DNA of 18,171 nt from CAYPEK01 sp964409645 (GTDB lineage Bacteria; UBP15; UBA6099): contig CAYPEK010000089.1 of the NCBI GenBank assembly GCA_964409645.1, forward strand, positions 1 to 18,171. The letters run 5' to 3'. The notes beneath the pieces were generated by a model. That model was not told the origin of the DNA. It made no database searches and worked only from the letters and a program-made list of their open reading frames with translations. Both the position numbers and the translations under genes were made by a program. Positions 6,417 to 13,443 of the stretch are shown here, piece by piece. Position 1 is the first letter of the stretch. Each line of letters opens with the position of its first letter.

Positions 6417-6497
6417 ACATTTATATTTTTTTATGGCAGCGGATTTTAGCTGCTTTTAACCCTGAAGATGAACAAGGAATGAAAATAAGGGGCCTTC

Positions 6498-7058
6498 ATG
6501 AGTAAACCTTTATCGGAAATGTCGCTGGAAGAATTGTGGGAACTGTTTCCGATCCGGCTGACAGAGCATCAAGCCTGTTGGGAAGATTGGTATCAAATAG
6601 AAAAAGGGCATCTCCTGCCCATCCTTCCGGACACAGTTAAAATTCATCACGTCGGCAGTACGTCGATAAATGGTATATGGGCAAAGCCAACTATTGATAT
6701 TTTAGTGGAAGCCAATCCGAGCGACCATGAAGCGATCAAAAGCCTGCTTTTGCGCGACGGTTATCTGTGCATGGCGCAAACTGAAACCCGCATTGATTTT
6801 AATAAGGGATATACACCCGATGGTTTTGCCGAAAAGGTGTTCCATCTACATCTTAGAAAATTCGGCGACAACGATGAATTGTATTTCAGAGATTATCTAA
6901 ACGAACACCCGGAGATTGCGGCTGAATATGAAAAACTCAAACTATCTCTCTGGAAACGATTCGAGCATAACCGCGATGCATATACGGAAAGCAAGACCGA
7001 CTTTATACGTAAACATACGCAGAAAGCGATCTTGCGATATGGAAGAATCTACGGGTAG
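6498..7058 (+). CDS. GrpB family protein (UPF0157, nucleotidyltransferase fold)
   Basis: A 186-residue GrpB/UPF0157 protein. The signature HVGSTSINGIWAKPTIDILV (51-70) includes the GS motif and DxL of the nucleotidyltransferase superfamily; HLHLR and the C-terminal region are also conserved in the family. Its activity is not established; members occur alone or fused to dephospho-CoA kinase. AAGGGG upstream supports the ATG. Base use is visibly less GC-rich than in neighbouring genes, and the N-terminal extension (MSLEELWELFPIRLTEH) resembles Firmicutes members, which suggests lateral acquisition (inference). Flanked by a strong terminator upstream and REP-like repeats downstream, so probably a single-gene unit. 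Confidence 0.92.
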   Translation: MSKPLSEMSLEELWELFPIRLTEHQACWEDWYQIEKGHLLPILPDTVKIHHVGSTSINGIWAKPTIDILVEANPSDHEAIKSLLLRDGYLCMAQTETRIDFNKGYTPDGFAEKVFHLHLRKFGDNDELYFRDYLNEHPEIAAEYEKLKLSLWKRFEHNRDAYTESKTDFIRKHTQKAILRYGRIYG

Positions 7059-7066
7059 ATTATTGT

Positions 7067-7090
7067 GACCGCTTGCTGACGCGCGCGGCT
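7067..7090 (-). repeat. Repeat module A, inverted copy
   Basis: Read on the minus strand this matches the A core at 9374-9397 (AGCCGCGCGCGTCAGCAAGC, then GGTC). It begins 8 nt after the GrpB-family stop. Confidence 0.85.
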
Positions 7091-7109
7091 TATATTAATG
7101 ATCGGCTGG

Positions 7110-7176
7110 CCGCACTCCCAGAGTAATACATTTTTTAATGAGCAGAGCGAATCCGAGCCGCGCTCGTCAGAGCGCG
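7110..7176 (+). repeat. Repeat module D joined to a degenerate module A
   Basis: Positions 7110-7163 match 16593-16645 closely: CCGCACTCCCAGAGTAATAC, an AT-rich spacer, then GAGCAGAGCGAATCCGAGCC. It ends in a changed module A (7155-7176) that forms its own short palindrome, GCGCTC ... GAGCGC. Confidence 0.8.
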
Positions 7177-7186
7177 TTGTCGTTTT

Positions 7187-7210
7187 TTGTGTCTTGGTGT
7201 CTTTGTGGTG
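7187..7210 (-). repeat. CACAAAGACACC-type dispersed repeat
   Basis: On the minus strand the sequence reads CACCACAAAGACACCAAGAC. To my knowledge this sequence type recurs in intergenic DNA of many bacteria and gives spurious proteins reading HKDTKTQ. It explains the short open frame here, which I do not call as a gene. Confidence 0.55.
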
Positions 7211-7284
7211 ATTTTTTGTTTTCTTAACGAGAGCAATTTCGAGTGCGAAGCAGGAATTGCGGAGCAAAGAGTTTTGAGGGGATC

Positions 7285-7318
7285 CTTAAGGGGAACTTTT
7301 ACAAAAGTTCCCCTTAAG
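7285..7318. terminator. Perfect 16-bp inverted repeat downstream of the acyltransferase gene
   Basis: CTTAAGGGGAACTTTT (7285-7300) and AAAAGTTCCCCTTAAG (7303-7318) are perfect complements separated by AC. It lies 11 nt past the stop of the minus-strand acyltransferase gene, where a terminator is expected. No U-run follows outside the stem on the minus strand, so a role as transcript-end stabiliser or small mobile palindrome is also possible. Confidence 0.7.
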
Positions 7319-7329
7319 CCAAGCCATGT

Positions 7330-8184
7330 TCACAACCCCGGGAACGGGCGCTTCTTGAGGCCCTCGTTCACCATCGCCTGCACCGTCTCGCGCACCTTCT
7401 CGACGTGCACATGTACGCGGTCGGGATTCTTAAGGTCGTCCTGATATTCCGAGAAGTCCATCGGCTTGCCGTAGTAAATGCGGTACTTCGACGGCAGCGG
7501 AACGAACCCGAGCAGGCCGAGCCACGGGAACGTCGGCGTGATCGGGAAATACAGCATGTTTAGCTTTTTGGCAACCTTATCGAGGCTGTAGAACGCGGGA
7601 GCCTGCTCCTCGCCGCCGATCACCGCCGTCGGGACTATCGGCGCGCGGTATTTGATCGCGAGCTCCATGAACCCGTGCGTGAAACGCTGAATTTTGTACC
7701 GCTTCTCCCACGTCTTGCCCGAGCCGAGCGCGCCCTCCGGGAAGATCATCATCAGCTCTTTGTTCGCCATCAGCTTCTCCGCGTTCTCGGTGATGCCGAC
7801 GACCTGTCCGCTTCGCGTGAGGAAACTGCCGAAGAACGGCAGCGTCGGAAACCACTTCTCGATCATCGCGCGCGGCAGCCGAGGTGGCTCCATCTTTTTC
7901 ACCGCGTCGATCGCGATCATCATCCCGTCCAGCGGGAGCTGCCCGCTGTGGTTCGGCACTATGATCGCCGGCCCCTCCGTCGGGATGTTTTCTATCCCCT
8001 CCGTCTCCACGCGGAACCATTTTTCATAGAAAAAAAGCCCTAACGGCACGGCCGACTTCAGCGACTCGCGGTTGAACCCGAACTCATCGTGACCATGCTC
8101 GTTCACAACATTCAGTTGCAATTTGTCAATACGTTCTTCAAGCTCGGGGTCGAACTTATACTTGCGTTCGGCGTTTTCGCGCAT
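7330..8184 (-). CDS. Lysophospholipid acyltransferase family protein (PlsC-like)
   Basis: A 284-residue predicted acyltransferase that would transfer an acyl chain to a glycerolipid or related alcohol at the membrane. The motif NHSGQLPLDG (78-87) carries catalytic His79 with Asp86; the HX6D spacing is longer than the HX4D of PlsC and typical of the MGAT/DGAT-like bacterial branch. FPEGALGSG (148-156) is the second acyltransferase block, and APIVPTAVIGGEE (181-193) is the usual later block. There is no obvious transmembrane helix, so it is probably peripheral. GGAG upstream supports the ATG. A -10-like TACAAT lies on the minus strand at 8243-8238. Divergent from the UDP-glucuronate decarboxylase gene. 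Confidence 0.87.
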   Translation of the reverse strand: MRENAERKYKFDPELEERIDKLQLNVVNEHGHDEFGFNRESLKSAVPLGLFFYEKWFRVETEGIENIPTEGPAIIVPNHSGQLPLDGMMIAIDAVKKMEPPRLPRAMIEKWFPTLPFFGSFLTRSGQVVGITENAEKLMANKELMMIFPEGALGSGKTWEKRYKIQRFTHGFMELAIKYRAPIVPTAVIGGEEQAPAFYSLDKVAKKLNMLYFPITPTFPWLGLLGFVPLPSKYRIYYGKPMDFSEYQDDLKNPDRVHVHVEKVRETVQAMVNEGLKKRPFPGL

Positions 8185-8296
8185 CGATCCGCTCCGTGTC
8201 TTTTTTTACATGGCTGCTGAAACAAGTGGGCACGTTCATTGTAGCAGTGACGCCGCAATTTTTCCACGCCGCCGCGCGGCCGGTTCCCGCGCGCGC

Positions 8297-8326
8297 TTGT
8301 AATTAGTCTCCGTTATCATTTATTAT
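8297..8326 (+). promoter_or_regulatory. Probable promoter of the UDP-glucuronate decarboxylase gene
   Basis: TTGTAA (8297-8302) and TATTAT (8321-8326) are 18 bp apart. Transcription would start near 8332, giving a leader of about 27 nt that carries AAGGAG before ATG 8359. Confidence 0.5.
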
Positions 8327-8358
8327 TTTGCGGGATATTGATTAATAAGGAGACAGTT

Positions 8359-9294
8359 ATGAGAGTAGTCGTTACCGGCGGCGCCGGGTTCCTCGGCTCA
8401 CACCTCTGCGAGAGATTGTTGCGCGACGGCAACAGCGTGGTCTGCATCGACAGCCTGCTCACCGGCAGCGTGGACAATATCTCGCATCTGATGAATCAGG
8501 ACCTCGTTTTCGTACGCTACGACGTTACGAACTTCCTGTTCGTTGACGGGCCCGTGGACGCCGTGCTCCACTTCGCCAGCCCGGCAAGCCCCATCGATTA
8601 CATTAAATATCCGATCCAGACGCTGAAAGTCGGCTCGCTCGGCACTCACAAAGCGCTCGGACTCGCGAAGGCGAAAGGCGCGAAGTTCCTCCTCGCCTCA
8701 ACGTCCGAGGTGTACGGCGACCCGCTCGAACATCCGCAGAAGGAAACCTACTGGGGCAACGTGAACCAGATCGGCCCGCGCGGTGTGTACGACGAGGCGA
8801 AACGGTTCGCGGAGGCGCTCGTCATGGCCTACCACCGCTCGCACGGACTCGACACGCGCATCGTCCGCATCTTCAACACGTACGGTCCGCGGATGCGCAT
8901 CGAGGACGGCCGCGTCGTCCCAGCCTTCTGCTCGCAGGCGCTTACCGGCCAACCGATCACGGTTTTCGGCGACGGCTCACAGACGCGCAGCTTCTGCTAC
9001 GTCGATGACCTCGTCGAGGGCATCATGCGGTTCCTCGCGTCAAACCACAACGGCCCGATGAACATCGGCAACCCGGAGGAGTTGACCGTCCTCCAGTTCG
9101 CCGAGACCATAAAGCGGCTCACCGGTTCGGAAGTGCCGATCAGGTACGAACCGCTTCCGGTGAACGACCCGAAAACACGGCGACCGGACATCACGCTCGC
9201 GAAATCCGTCCTCGGCTGGGAACCGAAAATCTCTCTCGAAGAGGGCATCTCGCGGACACTGCCGTATTTCAGGGAGAAACTGAAAAAGCAGTAA
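8359..9294 (+). CDS. uxs: UDP-glucuronate decarboxylase (extended SDR epimerase/dehydratase)
   Basis: A 311-residue extended short-chain dehydrogenase matching bacterial UDP-glucuronate decarboxylases, which make UDP-xylose from UDP-glucuronate for surface glycans. TGGAGFLGSH (6-15) is the NAD-binding loop; STSEVYGDP (114-122) holds the catalytic Thr/Ser and Glu; Tyr144 and Lys148 (GVYDEAKR) complete the active site. VRIFNTYGPRM and GDGSQTRSFCYVDD are typical of the subfamily. I start at ATG 8359, which has AAGGAG 6 nt upstream, rather than at TTG 8338. No signal or membrane segment, so it is the soluble cytoplasmic form. No partner UDP-glucose dehydrogenase is present in the window. Confidence 0.9.
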   Translation: MRVVVTGGAGFLGSHLCERLLRDGNSVVCIDSLLTGSVDNISHLMNQDLVFVRYDVTNFLFVDGPVDAVLHFASPASPIDYIKYPIQTLKVGSLGTHKALGLAKAKGAKFLLASTSEVYGDPLEHPQKETYWGNVNQIGPRGVYDEAKRFAEALVMAYHRSHGLDTRIVRIFNTYGPRMRIEDGRVVPAFCSQALTGQPITVFGDGSQTRSFCYVDDLVEGIMRFLASNHNGPMNIGNPEELTVLQFAETIKRLTGSEVPIRYEPLPVNDPKTRRPDITLAKSVLGWEPKISLEEGISRTLPYFREKLKKQ

Positions 9295-9373
9295 CCAGTA
9301 GCGAGGGAAAGACAAAAAGCAACGTAATAATTATGTAGGGCGGGGTCACCGTACCCAGCCGTTCAATGATATA

Positions 9374-9397
9374 AGCCGCGCGCGTCAGCAAGCGGTC
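9374..9397 (+). repeat. Repeat module A, copy in the 9.3-kb gap
   Basis: AGCCGCGCGCGTCAGCAAGC followed by GGTC; the CCGC / GCGG ends can pair. One base differs from copy 1 at 3889-3912. Confidence 0.85.
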
Positions 9398-9431
9398 ACG
9401 TTGAAGAATGGAGACAAGAAACAACAGATAA

Positions 9432-9475
9432 AAGCAGGGACTGGCAACGCAGTCTTATCGCGGTGCCTGTACCGC
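9432..9475 (+). repeat. Repeat module B, copy 2
   Basis: A 44-nt unit differing from 3940-3983 at three clustered positions in the inner stem. The outer arms GGGAC / GTACC and GGCA / TGCC are kept. Confidence 0.85.
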
Positions 9476-9519
9476 TTTTAAGTAGCGGGAAAGAACTTCA
9501 AAGAGGGATTTTTCGGCAA

Positions 9520-9542
9520 GTCGGCAGGCCGTATCCCGCCGA
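9520..9542 (+). repeat. Second half of repeat module E
   Basis: GTCGGCAGGCCG ... CCCGCCGA matches the reverse complement of the intact module E at 16361-16404 in about 21 of 23 positions. The first half of E is at 9332-9350 (18 of 19 positions). Confidence 0.75.
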
Positions 9543-9547
9543 AGCAG

Positions 9548-9577
9548 CACCCTCAAAACAAGTTTGAGGGTGGCACA
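9548..9577 (+). repeat. Repeat module C with complete hairpin
   Basis: CACCCTCAAA (9548-9557) pairs perfectly with TTTGAGGGTG (9563-9572) around a 5-nt loop, then GCACA. It lies about 67 nt before the next gene. It could act as a transcript-end hairpin for the upstream gene. Confidence 0.8.
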
Positions 9578-9631
9578 AATCATAAGAGCGGGCCTGACCC
9601 GCCGGCCGGTATATCGAATACAACATCACGC

Positions 9632-9636
9632 GGAGG
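9632..9636 (+). promoter_or_regulatory. Shine-Dalgarno GGAGG for the gene at 9644
   Basis: GGAGG lies 7 nt before TTG 9644 and decides the non-ATG start. Confidence 0.7.
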
Positions 9637-9643
9637 TTGCGTT

Positions 9644-10507
9644 TTGGCAAGCACTAAAGAAAAGAAAATCGCGGAACTGGTAAAACAACTCAGCCCGGAG
9701 GCGGTGGAACCCGTAAAAGAGTTCCTCGCGGACGGCATCATATCGAAGCAGGAATTTCAGAAGCTCGCCGGGCTGCTGGACGACGTGTTTTTCGAACTCG
9801 CGGAGGACACGCCCGACCGCAAGCGGATGGAAAAGAAGCTGCGCGAGTTCATCATGCGGCTCAACGATCTCAACTACGAGAGCGAGGTCGAGGACGACAA
9901 CCTGAAGACGGCCGTTAAGCTGATCCGCCAGACGATCATCGGGCCGTCGCAGCGGGATTCCCTCGCGCGGCTCATCTCGGCGGAACTCGTCGAGAGCTGG
10001 TGCACGGCGGACGCCGGATTCGTGGAGAAAGTCGCGGGCGACGACGGCTACATCGAACGCCTCACCGATCTCGCGGACGACGGCCCCGACTACGGCGACG
10101 ATGAACTTATCGACGTGCTGATCGGACTCGGCGGCGCGCTGCTCGAAAGATACGTGTCGAAACTATCCGACGAGGACTTCAACTCGCTGCTCGGCCACGC
10201 GGGGGAAATCGCGGCGCTGATCGACGAAAAGAAAAGTTTCGGCGACCAGCTTCTCGAAGCCGTCAGCGACGGCGCGCGCATGCTCGGCATCATAGCAATG
10301 ATGCGCCGCGCGTTCACAGGCCTGCTCCTCGGCGACCTCATCCTGCGTCAGGTCGGCAAAAGCCTGAACATTAAAAGCTCGATGACGGTGACGGATTTCA
10401 TCATCTACGTCGGCGTGAAGATATTCGAGACGGAAGGCGTCAAAAAGGCCGAGCCCGAGATCGTGAAACGCGTCCGGCGGGCGATCGACTCCGCCGCGCA
10501 AATATGA
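9644..10507 (+). CDS. Uncharacterised acidic, mostly helical protein
   Basis: A 287-residue protein that I do not recognise. It starts at TTG with GGAGG 7 nt upstream. Composition suggests an all-helical, soluble, acidic protein: Lys/Glu-rich helices at 3-80, an Asp-rich loop at 143-155 (DLADDGPDYGDDE), and a more hydrophobic C-terminal half with an amphipathic segment ARMLGIIAMMRRAFTGLLLG (211-230). There is no signal peptide, and no segment is long and apolar enough to be a clear membrane helix. It heads the run to 14376 and lies 25 nt before the PHP gene, so a shared transcript is likely. It has normal GC-rich codon use, unlike a recent arrival. Confidence 0.8.
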   Translation: MASTKEKKIAELVKQLSPEAVEPVKEFLADGIISKQEFQKLAGLLDDVFFELAEDTPDRKRMEKKLREFIMRLNDLNYESEVEDDNLKTAVKLIRQTIIGPSQRDSLARLISAELVESWCTADAGFVEKVAGDDGYIERLTDLADDGPDYGDDELIDVLIGLGGALLERYVSKLSDEDFNSLLGHAGEIAALIDEKKSFGDQLLEAVSDGARMLGIIAMMRRAFTGLLLGDLILRQVGKSLNIKSSMTVTDFIIYVGVKIFETEGVKKAEPEIVKRVRRAIDSAAQI

Positions 10508-10532
10508 CCCGCGCGCCGCGCGCAAACCCGAC

Positions 10533-11087
10533 ATGCACCTGAAAGGCTGCCTCCACATCCACACCACATGCTCCGACGGCAAACTCACGCCGCAGGAGGC
10601 CGCCGACGTTTATGAATCGCTCGGCTACGACTTCATCGCGTTCACCGACCACGACTACCTCCTCAAGCCCAACACGGACGAGGTCTATGCCGCCGTGAAG
10701 AACGACATCATCATCTTCCGAGGCATCGAGATCACCGCTTTCGAGCGCGGGTACATCCACATCAACCGCATCGAGGGCGACTCCGAGACGTTGCACATTG
10801 TCAACCACCTCGGCGAGTACGACATCACAGTCCCGCAGGCGCTCGAACGGCTATCCGCGCTCGCCGAAAGATATCCGATCGACGCCGTGGAAATCACGAC
10901 GAAAGGCTTCCGCAGCGTGGAGTTCGACACGGACGAAATCCCCTACCCGCGCCTTGCGTCCGACGACGCGCACGCACGCATCAACTGCGGCCGCGCGTGG
11001 ATCGAGCTCGACTGCCGCCGCGCGAAGGATTCCATTCTCCGCGCGATCAAAAAAGGCCGCTTCTGGAACTGCTACCAGCGCGGCTGA
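10533..11087 (+). CDS. PHP domain metallohydrolase
   Basis: A 184-residue minimal PHP-domain protein, a fold of trinuclear-metal phosphoesterases (for example histidinol phosphatase, YciV/RnaAM nuclease, polymerase-associated PHP domains). All metal-ligand positions appear to be present: HIHTTCSD (His8, His10, Asp15), TDHD (His40), GIEIT (Glu66), VNHL (His92) and SDDAH (Asp144, His147). It is shorter than the YciV-type nucleases (about 280 residues) and lacks their extra domain, so the substrate (sugar phosphate, nucleotide or RNA end) is open. No clear SD precedes the ATG; translation may depend on the gene 25 nt upstream. Complete, cytoplasmic, probably active. Confidence 0.87.
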   Translation: MHLKGCLHIHTTCSDGKLTPQEAADVYESLGYDFIAFTDHDYLLKPNTDEVYAAVKNDIIIFRGIEITAFERGYIHINRIEGDSETLHIVNHLGEYDITVPQALERLSALAERYPIDAVEITTKGFRSVEFDTDEIPYPRLASDDAHARINCGRAWIELDCRRAKDSILRAIKKGRFWNCYQRG

Positions 11088-11158
11088 CCGTCACCTCACA
11101 CCCTCTCTATTGCAGTTTGCTCCATAAATCGGTAAGCTGTTTACATTGTATTACGCGA

Positions 11159-11165
11159 GAAGGAG
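11159..11165 (+). promoter_or_regulatory. Shine-Dalgarno GAAGGAG for the gene at 11176
   Basis: GAAGGAG ends 10 nt before TTG 11176. The alternative TTG at 11146 lies upstream of it and so is less likely. Confidence 0.6.
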
Positions 11166-11175
11166 CCTCACGAAT

Positions 11176-12006
11176 TTGACGGAAAAAATCGAGGAAAAAC
11201 CGCCGGCCGGCGCTACTGTCTTTTGCAACCCCGGCCCGGACGCCCCGGTTTCGGAAAAACTCGACCGCGAATTCGTCCGCAAATGGCTCATCAACTTTCA
11301 GCACGACCTCGTGATGCAGCGCTATGATAAGGTCCCGCACGGAGAGCACCTCCGCGAACTGTTTATCAAATACATGTATCCCGACTACGACAACCGCGCG
11401 GGCTACGAGGCGCGCGGCGAACTGTTCCGCTGGGCCGCGAAAGCATACAAAAGCGGCAAAATGGACCGGCTTCTCGGCGCCGCCAGCTTCTTCATGCACA
11501 GGCACATCGACGCGCTGAAATCCGAGAAGGACATCCCCTTCTATCTCGACGCCGTGCTCGAAAGCTACGACATCAACCACGAACTCGACGAGAAGATGAC
11601 CGACATCCTGCGCGACACCGCACGGACGGAGGCCGACCTGAACATGGAAACCTACCGGCGCGCGTTCGCGCTGACCAGCACGCACGACATCCGCTACAGG
11701 CAGGTGCGGAACCTCGTCGCGGCGGGCGAGTACGCGAAGTCAATCATCGAGCGCGGCGGAATGATCGACTTCCTCATCGAGAACCTGCCTCGCATTCCGT
11801 TGCTTTCACGCAACCGCTTTATATTCGCGCTTAACGAGGCGATCAGCATGATAAAAGCCGCCTACCGCGCGTTCAAAATGTCACGCGGCTATCTCGACGA
11901 CCTGCGCGATACGATCCGCGACACCGAGGTCGCCGCCGTTGATGAACTTCTCGGGCCGCCGCCGACCGGTCACGAGTACGGCACGCTGAACGGCACAAAC
12001 AAATAA
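11176..12006 (+). CDS. Uncharacterised helical protein
   Basis: A 276-residue protein that I do not recognise. TTG 11176 follows GAAGGAG; it yields MTEKIEEKPPAG and a Pro-rich, probably disordered first 25 residues. The rest looks all-helical and strongly charged, with many aromatic residues (KWLINFQHDL, KYMYPDYDN, ELFRWAAKAYKSG, RRAFALTSTHDIRYR) and a C-terminal helical hairpin (RFIFALNEAISMIKAAYRAF). No signal peptide, catalytic motif or cysteine pattern is evident. It lies 88 nt after the PHP gene and 107 nt before the GH84 gene. Its size resembles that of the protein at 9644, but I see no sequence similarity between them. Confidence 0.78.
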   Translation: MTEKIEEKPPAGATVFCNPGPDAPVSEKLDREFVRKWLINFQHDLVMQRYDKVPHGEHLRELFIKYMYPDYDNRAGYEARGELFRWAAKAYKSGKMDRLLGAASFFMHRHIDALKSEKDIPFYLDAVLESYDINHELDEKMTDILRDTARTEADLNMETYRRAFALTSTHDIRYRQVRNLVAAGEYAKSIIERGGMIDFLIENLPRIPLLSRNRFIFALNEAISMIKAAYRAFKMSRGYLDDLRDTIRDTEVAAVDELLGPPPTGHEYGTLNGTNK

Positions 12007-12113
12007 CGGCTCACCCGCCACGCACGGCAGAAAAACCCGCTGACCGACGCGGGCCGCCGCGAAACCGACGATTCCCGAAGCCCGACGCGGGCTTCTCCCG
12101 AAAGAGTGCAGAA

Positions 12114-13442
12114 ATGAAAAACAACCCGAAAATATCCGGCAAAGCGCCCGTCTGCGAAGCGGGCATCGTCGAAGGATTCTTCGGCCCGCCGTGGACGCAC
12201 GAAGGCCGTATGTCGCTGATTCGCAACATGCCGCGCCTCGGCTATTCCACCTACATATACGCGCCGAAGGACGACCTCTTCCACCGCATACAGTGGAACC
12301 AACACTACCCGCCCGCCGAGTTCGCGCGCCTCATCTCGCTCATCAGGCTCTGCCGCGAGTGCGGCGTGGACTTTGTCTGGGCCGTCTCGCCGGGGTTGAC
12401 GATCCGCCACGCGAGAGACGGCGACTTCGAGCTGCTCGCGGAAAAATTCGAGCGCATCGCCTCCGAAGGCGTCCGCTCTTTCGCCCTCTTCCTCGACGAC
12501 ATCCTCCGAGAGCTCGTTTTCAAGGAAGACCGCGCGCGGTTCGCCTCTCTCGCGGAAGCGCACGTGTTCATCGCGAACCGGCTCTTCAAACGGCTCCGCA
12601 AATCCGTCCCCGGCTCGCGCCTTTTCTTCTGCCCGACGGACTACTACACGATCAAGCCGACGCCCTACCTCGAAACGATCGGGCGCGGACTACACCCGGA
12701 CATCCCGGTCTTCTGGACCGGCCCGAAGGTTGTTCCGCCCGCGATCACCGCAGCCGACGCGCGCGCAATCACGCGCATTCTCCACAGAAAACCGTTGCTG
12801 TGGGACAACTACCCCGTCAACGACTATAACCGGCGCAAGCTGAACCTCGGCCCGCTCCGCGCGCGCGACCCGAAGCTGCCCTCCATGCTCGCGGGCTATT
12901 TCGCCAACCCGATGAACGAGCCCGCCGCGTCGATTGTCCCGCTCGCGACCGCCGCCGAATATTTGCGCGATCCCGCGGGATACGACCCGGACGCCGCATG
13001 GCGGCGCGCGGTCGGGATGCTCGCCGACGGATCGGGACGCACGGCGGAATCCGCGCTCGCCGACTTCTGCGCGGCGTGGCCCGCCGGATTCTTCGCGGGC
13101 GAACCGCCCTGCCCGCTCGAAAACGCCGTTGCGGCCGCTCGCGGCGGCAAACCGGCTCAACTTAGGAAACTTCTCGAAAGAATACCCGAACTCGGCGGCA
13201 CGCTTTCCGCCGCGCCGGGTCTGCGCGACTTCGTCTCCGAAACGCAACCATTCGCGGACGGACTTCTGAAATACGCGGCGGCGGCAAACCTCGCGCTCGA
13301 CCTGCGCACGCGGCCACACGATGATAAATTGCGCAAAAAGCTGATCGACTCATTCTTCGCGGCGAACGCCACGACGATACAGCCCGCGAAACAGTCGCTC
13401 CGCAAATTCATTATCGAAACCATAGAAATGACAAAACCGTAA
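12114..13442 (+). CDS. GH84-family beta-N-acetylglucosaminidase, apparently cytoplasmic
   Basis: A 442-residue glycoside hydrolase of family 84 (O-GlcNAcase/hyaluronidase-like), which removes terminal beta-GlcNAc by substrate-assisted catalysis. IVEGFFGPPW (18-27) opens the barrel; the catalytic pair is Asp128-Asp129 (FALFLDDI); WDNYPVNDY (230-238) and GYFANPMNEPAASIVPLAT (261-279) are family hallmarks. About 110 C-terminal residues form a helical tail. The N-terminus MKNNPKISGK has no signal peptide or lipobox, unlike many secreted bacterial GH84 enzymes, so a cytoplasmic role is inferred. The SD is weak (AAAGAG). The M14 peptidase begins 1 nt after its stop, implying translational coupling and a common substrate. 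Confidence 0.9.
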   Translation: MKNNPKISGKAPVCEAGIVEGFFGPPWTHEGRMSLIRNMPRLGYSTYIYAPKDDLFHRIQWNQHYPPAEFARLISLIRLCRECGVDFVWAVSPGLTIRHARDGDFELLAEKFERIASEGVRSFALFLDDILRELVFKEDRARFASLAEAHVFIANRLFKRLRKSVPGSRLFFCPTDYYTIKPTPYLETIGRGLHPDIPVFWTGPKVVPPAITAADARAITRILHRKPLLWDNYPVNDYNRRKLNLGPLRARDPKLPSMLAGYFANPMNEPAASIVPLATAAEYLRDPAGYDPDAAWRRAVGMLADGSGRTAESALADFCAAWPAGFFAGEPPCPLENAVAAARGGKPAQLRKLLERIPELGGTLSAAPGLRDFVSETQPFADGLLKYAAAANLALDLRTRPHDDKLRKKLIDSFFAANATTIQPAKQSLRKFIIETIEMTKP

Positions 13443-13443
13443 A

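Larger units (their letters stand above)
9299..9577 (+). repeat. Composite intergenic repeat, copy 2 (E-half, A, B, E-half, C)
   Basis: The 349-nt gap between two plus-strand genes contains no gene. In order it holds TAGCGAGGGAAAGAC (9299-9313), half of module E (9332-9350), module A (9374-9397), module B (9432-9475), the other half of E (9520-9542) and module C (9548-9577). Order A-B-C matches copy 1 at 3784-4017. Confidence 0.85.

Noticed and set aside
6436..6457. GCAGC / GCTGC hairpin followed by TTTT in the leader of the GrpB-family gene
   Set aside because: Only a 5-bp stem with an 8-nt loop; too weak to call as an attenuator or terminator.
7049..7267. 72-codon minus-strand frame reading HKDTKTQ
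   Set aside because: Made of module A, module D and a common CACAAAGACACC-type repeat; not a protein gene.
12191..12829. 212-codon plus-strand frame inside the GH84 gene
   Set aside because: Arg/Pro/His-rich composition typical of an out-of-frame reading of GC-rich DNA; the GH84 frame has catalytic motifs throughout.
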